Origin: Guillardia theta CCMP2712
Lineage: Eukaryota > Cryptophyceae > Pyrenomonadales > Geminigeraceae
Length of the DNA: 64,000 nucleotides
Direction of reading: 5' to 3'
NCBI RefSeq assembly: GCF_000315625.1
Contig: NW_005434630.1
Location: 130,559-194,558 of the forward strand
A program made the translations under genes and the position numbers. The notes below the pieces were generated by a model. The model searched no databases, was not told where the DNA came from, and saw only the letters and a list, made by a program, of their open reading frames with translations. Below, piece after piece: positions 20,696-32,124 of the stretch. The first letter of the stretch is position 1. Each line of letters begins with the position of its first letter.

Positions 20696-23227
20696 TCATG
20701 TGAGGCTGTTGAGGGAGGACCTCGCCAGCCTCTTGATGGTCTCGTTGGAGGTCAGACAAGCTTCCTCTAGAACCGCAGCCGCTCCCATCTTGACGAGATG
20801 CATCTTAGTGCTTCTGTCATGCGACAAGGTGGCGATAACAGACGCCGCAACCTGACACGAGCTGAGCTGAGAAAGTCCGCAAACTCCCGCTAATCACCTC
20901 GACCACAGCTTCAGGGGTGCTGCTCCTCAGAGCGATGAGCTTGAGGGAGACGCGGGCCAACCCTTCCTCGACTAGCCGGAGGCGAAGCTCCTCAATCTGT
21001 CACCGCAATAGTGAGGAGAGGAGAAGCGAAGCGAAGTGAGAAGGGAGCAGGGTAGAGAGGAAGGGAAGGAGGGAAAGAAGAACGGACGGGGAGACGGACG
21101 GAGAGAGACGAGGGGGATGTGGAAGCTGGGTAAAGAGATAAAGGATGGTGAGTCACTGGAATAACAACAAGAAGAAGATCAGGTTGAGATGATGTTGGGC
21201 GAAGAAAACTCGAGAAATTTCACCTCACACAGATTTTGGATGAGCGAGATGAGTATGAAGCGAGTAGCATCGTTGCCACAGTCTTGAATGTGCTTCGTCA
21301 CCAACTTACATCCTCCCAACTGAACGAATTTGACGAGGTTGTGTCTGACGCTGCCAAAGTTAAGCAGAGTACCAGCACAGCCGGTGATCGTCTCTGCAAG
21401 CTGTAGGGCAAGGGGAAGTGAGGAGGTAATACAAAGGTGCAGTCAAACGGACATGAGCTCTTTCGAGGACTCGCACAATCATGGGAAGGCCATCGCGTTC
21501 CAGCATCTTCGTTCGAGCGTCCGGCAGCATCGACAAGGAACAGAGGACCGAGCATGCTCCGCCCACTATCGGCTCTCGCGCCTCCTGTGAGGCCAGCGTC
21601 ATGAAGAGCTTCATACACCTGGGAGACCATATCACTCCCCATATGGAGCCATGAAAGATGGCAGAAGTCAGGAGGTTGGTTCTTGGGGGATGATGAAGAG
21701 GAGGAGCAGGAGCAGGCGGAAAGGGGGAGGGGAGGGGAGGGGAGAGGGGATCAACCTTGCAGCGAGAGCCCTCTGACGATTCAAGCTTGAGTTTTGCATG
21801 CAGTTCGCAAGAGCATGCAAGGTTTCCACAAGCAGAACTTCGGAGCGCCAGGGAGCCTCCAGCATCTTTTCTACCAGCCCTGTCAAGGTCTCTATCACCC
21901 CACTTGACCCGAGCTGGTTCTGCATCTCCTCATTCCCAATGCTCAAGTTCCTCACTGCTGAGATCGCTTCCACCAGCAGCCTCCTCGCGTGCTCGGGGAA
22001 CCGCTCAGTCTCAGCTGGGCAGAGCTGCTTTACAAACTTGCCTACTACCACCCCCAAGTTCGACTTTCTCAGCTCCTCCCGATGCTTCCCCTGAGTGGCA
22101 TGCACAGACACGTTCCTGATGAACTCCATGAGTGCCTCTAGCGCCCTGCTCTCCTCCTCCCCGATCACTGCTGGCCTCCATTCCATGGACATCTTCAAGT
22201 ACTCCAGCAGCACCGCTGTCTGCATGATTGCGCCGGTTCCATACAACATCCCGTCAACCTTGGGGAGCTGGGCCAGGCCCTTCAGAGCCCCTCCTACAGC
22301 GCAGATCATGGAGAGAGACGGAGGAGCGAGCTCTGACACCCCCGTCCGAGCATTCTTCCTCTTCACGACCTCCAGCTGCTGCACGAGCACAGGGACGCCC
22401 TTCCTTTCCAGCACGGCAAGCCTCGCACGCTCGCCTCCCGCCGTCAGGTTGGCTATGCAGGCAGCTGCTCTCTCTTGCACGAGCTCGTCCGACGAGTTGC
22501 TGAGCAGGGAGAGGAGGACGTCAAGAGCGCCGCTGTCTATCAACGGGTCCTCGTAGCCAGCAGTCAGGGAGATGTTCTGAAGGGCCCCACAAGCACTGCG
22601 GGCAACAGCAGGAGGACACGGCTTCTGCCTCAGGAGGGAGATCAGCGATGAGATCCCTCCTGCCATGACGATTTCTTTCCGCGCTTCTTCCTCTCGCGCC
22701 AGATTCAGCAACGCTCCTGCTCCTGCCGTCTGCATGGCTGGGCTGTGCGATGTTGAGCACGCATGAATCAGGGCAGGCACAACTCCAGCAGGCAGGAGGA
22801 GCCGCAGAGAAAATTTGGGTTCCTCGAGGAAAAGAGCATTGAGAGCATCTGCAGCAGCCGAACCGATATCGTCCAAGACTTCCACATTTTTCACAGCCCC
22901 AGTTCCGCCCACTCTAGAGCACCAAAGACAGAGTGTTTCGACGGCGATCGGACCTAGATTATCTAGATATGCTCTGGAACCCATAGCTGCTCGTGAATCC
23001 TCTCCTCCGGCCTCTGAGTCTCTTCTTCTTCTCACTAGGCTCTTTCTTGCCCTCATCATGGCTGCAGCGAATTCTTTGAAGCTCCTGACCATGGCCAATG
23101 CTATCCCTGTCTCTCCGCTTCTCTCGACCTCAACGCCCCTCGCATCTCCTCCCTCTTCGTCCTCATGCACTGATCGCCTCCTGCTCTCGTCCTCGCTCCT
23201 CCCCTTCTTCCCTTCGCCTCCCACCAT
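20696..23227 (-). CDS. Armadillo-repeat protein
   Basis: Starts at ATG 23227. A large first exon reaches about 21759 (donor CTGCAAG|GTTGAT) and further exons run to a stop at 20698-20696. After a charged N-terminus (residues about 1-80) there are successive ARM-type repeats: VVPALIHACSTSHSPAMQ, AGALLNLAREEEARKEIVMA, GGISSLISLLRQ, ACGALQNISLTAGYEDPL, ALDVLLSLLSNSSDELVQ, AACIANLTAGGERARLAVL, ISAVRNLSIGNEEMQNQL, TLHALANCMQNSSLNRQ. Downstream exons continue CSVLCSLSMLPDARTKML, AGTLLNFGSVRHNLVKFV, EAVVE and VAASVIATLSHDRSTK, ending RSSLNSLT. ARM solenoids bind protein partners; no U-box or F-box was seen, so the role is open. Confidence 0.88.
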
Positions 23228-23360
23228 GGCAACGAAAAAATGATGGAATGAGGGGGATGAGCTCTGGGATGAGCTTCAGAATCTGTTCAGAATGATGGGA
23301 GAGGGGTTTAGCGGGGATGAGGGTACGTCGGTTTGACATCCGGCCTAGTCGGTCGGCGTC
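23228..23360. promoter_or_regulatory. Compact divergent promoter
   Basis: Only 133 bp between divergent start codons of the ARM gene and the next plus-strand gene. GA-rich, no TATA-like element. Confidence 0.35.
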
Positions 23361-25142
23361 ATGGCGGGTCGGCCGCGCGCAAACTCCAAGGCTGCAGCTG
23401 GAGTCCTACTGGACATTGACAATCTCCTGAGCCCCAAGTCGAGCGCATCTGACTGGTCGACCGGGCCCTTGTCGGTTGACATCCTGCTCAACGACAGAAA
23501 CGGGCTGCTGAAACCCAATGGAAGGAACAAGGTGAGAGGCAGAGACAACGTCGATAAAGTTTGCATGAAGACAGCTCAGTCCATGCGATATTGTGACTCT
23601 TAACAATCAGACCGCTAAGAAACCAAGGAAGGATCAGTTCCTCGTCAACGATCGCAGGGCCGCCACTGCTCTTGACAAGGTGAAGGTTTGAAAGTCGATG
23701 CGTGAGGCTGGTGGTGACAGTTTTACTTGACCTTCTATCACTTGCCAATAGAGCTATGATGAAGATGTGTCAGCGAACAGTGAGCCTCTTCCTCCCGCAT
23801 GACATGGACTGACCGATCTTACTAATCAGGACATGACGGAGGTAACACTCAAATCAGACAGCTCCAGGTCAGTGCTGTGTGCACATGGCACATATCGCAC
23901 AAAATCTTATTGGCAACAGTAAGTTTGAGAGTGATTGCATCAGGTCAGGGCTTCTCAGAACTCAAAGAAAGCTTCTACCCGCAAGGATCAAGAAGGGTCT
24001 GAGCCCAGATCACGGTCTGCCTTAGGGAATCTGCTCTGGCACATGAACGGGAGTAGTTCAGTAGTCGAGTATCGTTTTCCTGCGAGACCATTCTTGGGAG
24101 GACGGACTCAAGATGCAACGAAAGGTGAATCCTTATCATTCATCTCACTTTTGATGCTTAGATTGCAACAGACGATGCACAGGAGAAGGAACAAAAACAC
24201 GAGAACACCGGTGACGACTTGCAAAGGCGATGATGTTCAAATAAGTGTTTCTTACAGGCAATCGCAAACGTTTCCCCATCCCCGGGATCCACACTCAGCA
24301 AGTCAAACTGAACACAAACAACATGGCTAAGCATAGCCCAGCGGAATACTTTCTCGCCAAATATCTCTGTCGTCCCAGATCAGCCCCGATCATTCGGATC
24401 CCCACAGTGCACTTTCAGTCAGAAAACGTTAAAGTTTATCATGGGGAAAGACATCAAACTGGCCCTGCAGGTCTATTTCTCGTCCTCTTGCTCCCTTCCT
24501 TCTACTCGACTTCATTCCTTCCGCCCAATTCTCCTGACGGGCTCACTAGCTTCTAGCAGCTTACCTAATCTTACTTGGTCTCCTGCACTTCCCCTCGTCT
24601 CCTGACTCTCTTTGGCAGAGCCTTCCAAGGAGCTTTCTGTCTCGTCCATGCGCCTTTCATCGGAGCACTCAGACGACATTGAGTGTGATGACACCCCGAG
24701 CCCGTCCGAGCGCGCTGACTCCCTTGAGCCACTCGCTTCTGATCTCCCGGATTTCATCATCGTCGACCGTGGAGAGGATGATATTGATGAGCTTCCGCCA
24801 GCTACCAGGACGGGCTCCGCTCCCAGCTGCCTCAGAAGTTTCCAGCTGGACTCTGTAGATAAGCAGGCGGAAGCGGCAAGAGTAGAGAGTTCGATGGAGC
24901 TGGGAAGAGGGGAGGAGGGTGAGGGTGAGATTCTTGCACCAGAAGCTGGTAGTGAGAGGAAAAGTCCTCACTGCAAGCAAGGAGAGCACAGAAGGATAAA
25001 ACCGTTTGCTTGCAAGTACCACAACAGATCCCCAATATCCTTTCGTAGTCAGAAGGCTCCTTCGCCATCCACACCTCTGGTGCAGGTGAAATCACTGACT
25101 GCAGAGATGAGGAGAGGCAGTGGATATCACGTTGAAATGTAA
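23361..25142 (+). CDS. Unrecognised multi-exon protein, basic N-terminal half and acidic C-terminal half
   Basis: ATG at 23361 (MAGRPRANSKAAAG). Exons include 23361-23531, about 23611-23680 (TAKKPRKDQFLVNDRRA), small exons near 23751-23830, about 23943-24124 (VRASQNSKKASTRKDQEG; SVVEYRFPARPFLGGR), about 24254-24470 (KHSPAEYFLAKYLCRPR; PIIRIPTVHFQSENVKVY) and 24619-25142 (EPSKELSVSSMRLSSE; LPDFIIVDRGEDDIDELPP). Basic clusters such as KKPRK would suit nuclear import. The last exon is Ser/Glu/Asp-rich and looks disordered. Its stop overlaps the 3' end of the converging ankyrin gene. No known domain recognised. Confidence 0.6.
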
Positions 25143-26472
25143 AGTAGCATGGTTCTCGACCAATACAAGATATTGTAAATTGTGTTCAAATGTCAAGAGA
25201 ATCAACATGGTCGACGTCTCATGGTCGACGTCAATCTCACTGCTACTGCAGCGGCAACCCATGACTTGCTCCCAACATTCGATGACCATGGTGGCTCTAC
25301 GCTCATTTTGGCGCACCGATCGTATACAAGGCCTCATAAGATTTTTCTTCTCAACGTCAGGGTCACACAAAGGCAGCAGGAGGGGCGAACCGTTTCCACT
25401 CTCGTAGGCGAGTTTCAACGCCGTGAGATTCCCTCTGCAACAATAGACTCAACGCGAGGCGGGGAAAGACCAAGGCTTCACTCACTGCTCTCGGATCCCA
25501 AGGTTCGCACCGAGATCAGCAAGACAGCGACTGCAAGTCGCCTCGTCAAGATTGTGCTCCCTCGGACTTGACAACACATACCACATCTCCGGAAGATTCC
25601 TTGCGGCAGCAAGGTGCAGAGGAGTTTCTCCAAAGTCGTTTTGGGCGTTCACATCAGCCTGTTGAAGAAAGCAGTTGACAACAGAGAACACATGTTTAGA
25701 TTCACCAACCCCGTGTGAACAGACTAATACACATCCGTCTGTGTTGTTCCTGAACGCCTGTAACATAATGTCATATATGATGGCATCAGGTGAAAACATT
25801 ACTAGAAAGTGAAGGGCTGTGTTGCCCTCACAATTTCTTCATCGCTGTCAGTCTTTCACGAGGAGAGTTAGTGAGATGCATCACCGATCGCCAAAGTTGA
25901 CATCTGCTCCTCGCTGTAAAGCATCTTCAACTCCCAGCAAGTTGTCGTCTTCTGCAGCTTGAAAAAGAATTTCATTCAAGTCTTCTTCACTCCCCGCTGC
26001 ATGGTCAGACTGGCCTGACAGCTGGATGAATTGTCAGCTGATGAGTGCCGAGAGCTATCATGGAGATACCATATCACCCTTTGCATAGCTCTCTTCGTCC
26101 TTGTCTTGTCGCTGCATTTTTCTTGGCCTCGACTGCGTGGGGTCTTGTTTCTCGTTGGTGTCCGTCTCATTCGTCTTGTTCAACACAGCAAGAATTTTGT
26201 TCATGAGCTGTCAGCATGCAATCAGAGAGCACCAACAGTCTCTTGTACTTCACCTGCTCCTTAAAATTAAGCTTCATATTTCGCTCCCGCTCTTCATCAT
26301 AGGTGAATGTTGAGCCTGCCCCCCTGAGACGAAGAGCGATTGGCGAGCGGACCAAGAATGAGCATCGTGACATTGCGTTGGACTCCCTCTGAGAGTAAAG
26401 AAAGGATTCTGACAGGCACGAAGTGCAAACACGGATCACCGCGCATACGAACTGGAAAGTGTTCGATCTCAT
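25092..26472 (-). CDS. Ankyrin-repeat protein with an algal-type N-terminus
   Basis: Starts at ATG 26472; the first exon carries RSPIALRLRGAGSTFTY. Sequences like LRLRG after a hydrophobic leader are common at N-termini of secretory or plastid proteins in some secondary-plastid algae. Downstream exons give EEDLNEILFQAAEDDNLLG, VEDALQRGADVNFGDR, GNTALHFLVMF, QADVNAQNDFGETPLHLAAA, CRCLADLGANLGIREQ and GNLTALKLAYESGNGSP, four ankyrin-type units with TPLH/TALH signatures. A 51-nt intron joins NLPEM to CRCLADLG and another joins IREQ to GNLTAL. The tail (IECWEQVMGCRCSSSEIDV) is unique and runs to a stop near 25092, overlapping the neighbour's last exon by about 50 bp. Exon 2 (near 26150-26000) is uncertain. 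Confidence 0.7.
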
Positions 26473-27973
26473 TGCCGTCTTGATGAGTTCCGATCAGTCA
26501 CTGACCATAGCAAAGCATTCACGCATTGTGGAGTTGTGTCTGTCCTCTGAAAGAAACATTCCTAGGTGCTCCTGCTCTCTTTCCTTCTGCTATTCGTGCT
26601 GCTTACCCCTCCTCTGAATCCGCCCGGCCATGAAATTCAGGTCAACTTGTGCCCCCCATGCAAGTTTGAGACTTTGAACTTCTTACATTGAGAAACTTTG
26701 AGACTTTCACGTCCAACTTTTGAAGTTTGACACCTTTAACCAGAGAAATCTAGAACGTAGAGGAAACACTGCTTCATGCACCTTCCCGTGACGATCCCTG
26801 TAAACGTGACCATGACAAGTAAGCTCAGTCCCAAAACACTACTTTTCGTGTCACAAAAATTGATCAGGGGTTCTTTACAACTTGATCTTTACTATGGTCT
26901 AAAAAAGATATATATCTGCTATAAAAGATATCTCAAAATAGTCATTTGGCTCTGAAGGATTGTATTATGGAAACGTTTGGAATACCCGCTGACAGATCAT
27001 ATTACCAAGATCACATGCATCCTGTCAGGAATCCCTGCAGGCATCCAGTTGTAAATTTTGGAGAGGTTTCTAGTCAACCTTTCTGTGTTAGTTTCAAATA
27101 GAAGGCATTGCTTGAATAATTTGACGATATGGATGAAAATCTCAAGATTGAGAAGGCTTCAATGTACCAATGCGCAATGAGAGTTGTACCCCCCTTTCTG
27201 TCTAAGGAGTACCCCTACCAAAATAAAACCATTCTACCGAAGTCAGCGATATTTCCCCAATCAGTCATCAAGTACCCCTACCCCCTCCACAGATTACCCC
27301 ACTAATATTGGGGAACTGCATCTTTGCTTACCACCCTACCATCATCACGAAACAACCCCTCAAATTACCGTATCCTGAACTTATTTCAAATTTTATTTTT
27401 AGTTTTGAAACTATAACAGTCACATCTAGTAATGTAAATTCTTTTCACTTCTCCCCAAGGCAATATTTGTTCGCAAGTCCGTACCCCACCCCCGACGACC
27501 CAACTAGCTTCCAACGACCCACCTACCTGTAGATCCCCGATAGACTAGAAGGTGTATGTACGTAGGAAGTGACATGTCACAGGGGGTGGAGGTAATCCAT
27601 GGATGGGTATGCATTGGAGGGAGGGGTACATGGTGAAATCAGTACCCATACATATCCTGTGAAACATCGTTGCATTGGTGGGTACGATTTTTCACCTACC
27701 GGTGCTGTACAACTGACACTGGAAACAGCATGGGTAGGGTGTACCGTATTTATGGACAGGGGGTAGTGCGAGACTTCGTCGCGCAAGAAGTTCTTGCGAG
27801 CTCTCCCCGCTTCCCGCAGCCTCTTGAGCACTCGTTGCTCTCGTCGCTCTCCTCCCCCGCCTCCTCGTTCCCAATCCCTTCCTCTTCCTACTCTCTTCCT
27901 CTCTCTTCTCTTCCTCACATCTTGTCTCTCTTCCTCTTCCATCTAAAATTTGGTGGCTCGAAAGTGTGCTATC
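26473..27973. promoter_or_regulatory. Long divergent intergenic region with mirrored TACCCC / GGGGTA islands
   Basis: 1.5 kb between divergent genes. 26640-26760 has short repeats of an ACTTTGAGACTTT-like word. 27187-27310 is rich in TACCCC and CCCCTACC (so GGGGTA toward the minus gene), while 27575-27770 is rich in GGGGTA and GGGTAC toward the plus gene. The island is therefore roughly mirror-symmetric about 27.4 kb. No gene seen; open frames here are short and low-complexity. Confidence 0.45.
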
Positions 27974-28648
27974 ATGCAGACGATTTCTCCATGCTTGAAG
28001 AGAAAGTTGCCGACGCCTGATGAAGTCCGCCCTGGCTTGATCCCTGCAGGACCCACTTTCGAAAATGATGAATCGTCAGGAAGAGCAAAGAAACTTTGTG
28101 CTGGCCCAAGAGTAGCATTCAAGGAGGAGGCGAAAGTTCGTTGCCACTCAGTGGATGAGGAAGAGGACATTCCTGCATCTAGGAGTGATGGAGACGAATG
28201 GCAGGAGTTCGTCATCCGGACCAAGGATCACGATGGCATTTCGAGGGATGCAGCTGTTGTTTGGAGACTACTGCTCAGTGTCTTTAATCCGTGTCAGGGA
28301 ACTCTTGTCGACCGTCTCTTGGAGCTTTATTACACTAACCAGGTTCAGCTTCTCCTCGACGCTCATGCACGAGTCCTCAAGATGATTGAATCGATCCACA
28401 GGACAGGAAAGACTGGAATTGTCTGTGCTTCTTGCATTCTGGATGGAGCGGCTCTTCCTGTTCTTAACTTGATCGCCAAGATGATATTGCAAACTTGTGC
28501 GACGATGTTGGCGACAAACGCTGGGATGATCAATGGCTTGATGGTTGCCTTGGATGGTTCGATGATCAATCAGAACAGCTGTGCATTGATGGCGAACTCC
28601 ATGACCAACATGATTTCTTTGTCTTCTACACAAACCAAGTTCTTTTAA
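27974..28648 (+). CDS. Unrecognised 224-residue protein
   Basis: One uninterrupted exon from ATG 27974 (MQTISPCLKRKLPTP) to the stop at 28648. N-terminal third is charged (VAFKEEAKVRCHS, VDEEEDIPASR); the middle has helix-like text (VVWRLLLSVFNPCQGTLVD, RLLELYYTNQVQLLLDAHA); the C-terminal part is rich in Ala, Met, Leu and Asn with a hydrophobic stretch (ALPVLNLIAKMILQTC) that could be membrane-associated. No known family. It converges with the PP2C gene, 234 bp apart, where the flank is AT-rich 3' UTR. Confidence 0.6.
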   Translation: MQTISPCLKRKLPTPDEVRPGLIPAGPTFENDESSGRAKKLCAGPRVAFKEEAKVRCHSVDEEEDIPASRSDGDEWQEFVIRTKDHDGISRDAAVVWRLLLSVFNPCQGTLVDRLLELYYTNQVQLLLDAHARVLKMIESIHRTGKTGIVCASCILDGAALPVLNLIAKMILQTCATMLATNAGMINGLMVALDGSMINQNSCALMANSMTNMISLSSTQTKFF

Positions 28649-28882
28649 CGAGCAGCCAGTTGATAGTTGTTTTGATTAGAAAATGTGATCGCCGCCTGCG
28701 AAGCTTGAGGCAACCGGACAATGTGCATTATTCATTCCAGAACACTTTTTCCCACTTCTGATTCCTTTTTGATTTCTTTCATTAAAGATTTTACACCATC
28801 TCTCTGCTGCGCTGTTGGCTCGTTGGAAAACAGTCACATGATCTCGTCCTATCGAACACTGTCGAGTAGACCATGACTACAT

Positions 28883-30578
28883 TCACGATGGCAACCACAC
28901 TACAAGGATAGAGATATCATCATGCACCTGCAAAATACATGAAGATTTCAGTACTAGAGCTTGTTGGAGAAGCAACCCCTCCAGGGACAGCACACCTGCC
29001 TCCTCTTTGAACCTGGTTCGAGGTCCATCACATAATCTACTCCGTAACTGTGTGACCGCATTAAAATATGGCAGCACACTTGATTCAGCGGTACCGTTTC
29101 GAAACAGGGTTTGCACTCAGAGCTCCCCACAATAGTTTACATGCTGCGTTCCTTGATTCATTCTCCATCTGAACCATTGTAAGAATCTAAAAGCAAGCAG
29201 GTGTACTTGCAAGCTTCAATAACCTGCTGAATCAACTGGTGATTATGACCAGAAAAAAAATCGTGTTCACCACTGTAGAAACAGTTAAAGGAGCTAGATG
29301 ATGTTTTCATCTTGTAGGGTTGATACCTTGCAGAGACCTCTGCTGGACTATAAGACGTTTTCTTGCTTTGGGCAAGGATACACCTGAAATAAGAAAAACT
29401 TTTAGAACAAAGATAATCAACAAGCAATGCAACATCACTTGTCTAGGATCTTCGCGCATTCGTCATTGGTCAACTCATCCCAGAGACCGTCAGATGCTGT
29501 GAATGAAAGCATTAGGAAGTGGCTGATCAAAGCAAAACTGGGAAAAAGCATTGATCGAAAAATCTTACCCAAAACAAGCATCTTTTCTTTCTTCGTGATT
29601 GGAATTTCAAAAAAATCTGGCGAAACAGAAACGTATGGAGGAGACTTCAACTCTCCACCAACGTACGGGCGTACGTGGTCAGGGAGCGCTTTGTTAAATT
29701 CGTAATCCTGTTTCAAATCCGATGAGAAATACACGACTTGGTAAAACACATGCACCTTCAAGAATAAATCTCCAATGGCCCTGGATACCTGCTCGATGAG
29801 TCAGGAGTGTTGCACAGCACTCATCTTTAACAAACTATCACACCTGCAGAGTGCCCTTCACATACCAAGAGCCCGACTTTTGTACGAATTGCACAGCATC
29901 CACCTCGTCAGGATGCTCACGCAAGATCTTTTCACGTTCGATAGCGTTCGATGCATTGTGCTCTCTGGTGACTTGGATAGCAGTATGCTTCCCATCCTCA
30001 CCCTCGCTGATTAGGATCGCCCTACAGTCGCCGAGATTTCCAACTACAACCTTTTCTCTCGTCACGTGTGCAACAAGTGCACAGGAACCCTCAAGAGATG
30101 CTGACCAATCGCCCCTTCGAATCAAAATTCTTGAATGATCTATCCAACCATTCTCAAAGAGCTGAAACAGTCTTCGCACTATGCTCTGTGACGCCGTAAG
30201 CCCTTCAGAAGCTTGTGCTAAGAGCGATGGGGTGTTGGCTCGACAGAATTCAGAGGCCCGAGGCCCGTAATGACCATCAAACACTCCATACACCACTCCT
30301 TCGCCATTCTTTACAATCACCATCCGATCTTCAGACTCCTGATTTGCCCCGATGCATGCCCAATCAGCCCGAACAGAGTTCACTTGCTCAGTGCCCCACT
30401 CAGGAACCTTTCCTGTTGCGCCCAGTAAGGAAGACCTCTGTCCGCCCTTTCCACCAGGGTCTCGCAGGTTGTTGCAAAGAGCGAAGGTGGTAAAGCCCGT
30501 TGTTGTAGCGGCTATAACGACGGCTCTCTTTGAGAGAGTTCTGGCGGCTGATGGCATAGTTCTTTTCCAGAACCACAT
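28883..30578 (-). CDS. PP2C-family phosphatase resembling pyruvate dehydrogenase phosphatase
   Basis: Starts at ATG 30578. The first exon (to about 29846) has a basic/hydroxylated presequence (KRTMPSAARTLSKRAVV) plus a hydrophobic stretch, then PP2C motifs: CIGANQESEDRMVIV, VVYGVFDGHYGPRASEF (metal-binding Asp in DGH), GSCALVAHVTREKVVVG, NLGDCRAIL and REHNASNAIEREKILREHP. Following exons supply VSRAIGDLFLK (conserved Gly-Asp), LPDHVRPYVGGELKSPPYV, FFEIPITKKEKMLVLG and SDGLWDELTNDECAKIL; the end reads VHDDISILVVWLPS, stop at 28883. The ALPDHVRPYV..PPYVSV..P spacing is that of mitochondrial PDP phosphatases, which reactivate pyruvate dehydrogenase. Mitochondrial location is inferred. Exons at about 29370-28950 are less certain. 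Confidence 0.87.
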
Positions 30579-31939
30579 CCTGAAGAATTAATTATAAGGG
30601 GAGGGAGAGATCAAAAGTGTCGAGACACAAACACAGGAACAGATGACGGAAATCCAACATTCGGGTGTCTCAGCAAATACAAGGGGATGCAACTCTTTGT
30701 TGTATCTAACAAACATAACAACTCTTACTGCTGCATAAAATTGATACATTTTTGCTTATACCACAACCATCATTCTAAGAACAGCACTTATACAGTTTTC
30801 AACTCATCGTCCAAAGCATGGTCAAAGTGCTCAATAGACTAAAAAATTCGAAAACTGACACGTCCTCAATTCGAACATCAAGTTGGCTTTCTCAAAGAAA
30901 GCTTCTACTAGAAATTATCTTTTTCATGTCATCAGCTATCAGAACGGCGGGCTTGGTCCCATTCGTTGCTTTGCTCAAGCTAAATGTACCCTGATTTCCA
31001 GTTCGTTCTTGCTCCAAAAAAATCTAGACCTAATCATTCACCCTCAACGATCGCATGACTGATCTGTTTCTTTTGTCAAGTATAACATCAAGCATGCCGA
31101 TACTAGCTTTCTTGACCTTCCCCTCCATTTTCCTGCAAGATCCTCCGCGTCGATTATTGCTTCTTTGAAGAACCAAACTTTCACCGCACTGTATCTCTGC
31201 AGAACCATATCAATCCATCTACACTCGGACGGTGTCAACTATTCCCCTGTGCACATCGCACCATGAAATTTTCGTGGTTGTCCGAGCTTCGCCTCTCCAT
31301 TCATTATCCTTCCCTTCCCATTCCCCTCTTGCAGAGTTGCTGTATGCAGGCCATTGCGCTGCGAGGGGCGACTTGGGGTCCCACGCCTAGGGGGTAGGGG
31401 TACAAAAATTCTTGGTCGAATGGGTGGGTACTGAAGACATCGTAGGTTGGTAGAGACAGCACCGGTAAATATATATCGCAAATCCTTTTCATACGGTGGG
31501 TACTACGAGGAGATGGTTACTTCAAAGGGGGTACTCATATTGAGCAAGGGGTGATGCTGAAACAGGGGGGTAACCCCCGGGGTAGTGAGAAGCCGAGGAG
31601 TTGTGGAGCGCAGAGTACAATTATCACAGGGGGTTAGTTTGAGTGAGAATTTGGAATAACGACATTACAAAATTTCATTATTTATCAAATGGATTGGAGT
31701 TATTTTCAAAAAGTAAAATAGTATCAAAAAGTTGTGGTGTTTTTTGGAATCTCAGGGTGGTACATCTGTTTTCCAATCAATCTGTACTGCTATTGAACCT
31801 CAGTAATTTTTATTTACTCAATATTCAATTCTAGTACCGATTAATTTACTCTCTATGCAGTTTCACGGGTAAACAGACTAAGAGACGCATCGAAGAGAGC
31901 GAACCGTTGCGCTCTCATGTCTAGCCTCGTCAGTGTCCG
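30579..31939. other. Intergenic, no convincing gene
   Basis: AT-rich 30600-31030, then mixed sequence. 31380-31590 is another GGGGTA island (GGGGGTAGGGGTAC, GTGGGTACT). 31630-31850 is AT-rich. Open frames are short and without recognisable content. Confidence 0.45.
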
Positions 31940-31954
31940 CTTAACTTTGAGTAA
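31940..31954 (-). promoter_or_regulatory. Partial copy of the start-proximal element
   Basis: Minus strand TTACTCAAAGTTAAG, embedded beside a GC-rich block (31965-32060) with TACCGTACCGTA tokens like those at 3010-3045. No clear minus-strand gene begins immediately to its left. With the oppositely oriented copy at 34171 it brackets the gene at 32.1-34.1 kb. Confidence 0.35.
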
Positions 31955-32124
31955 AGTCCGGTTGCACGCGGGGGCCGGGCGGGCTAAGGTAGTTCGGCCG
32001 AGCCGGGATCGGATCATCGTCGGATGATCGGCCGTAGGAGGTCGCTACCGTACCGTAGCCTCGGCGAGTTTACCATGGTACAGTGACTCCATCGAGGCTC
32101 ATTCTGCAACGTTCGTTTTCAAAG

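Noticed and set aside
21757-22556. Plus-strand Ser/Pro-rich open frames
   Set aside because: Shadows of the minus-strand ARM-repeat gene.
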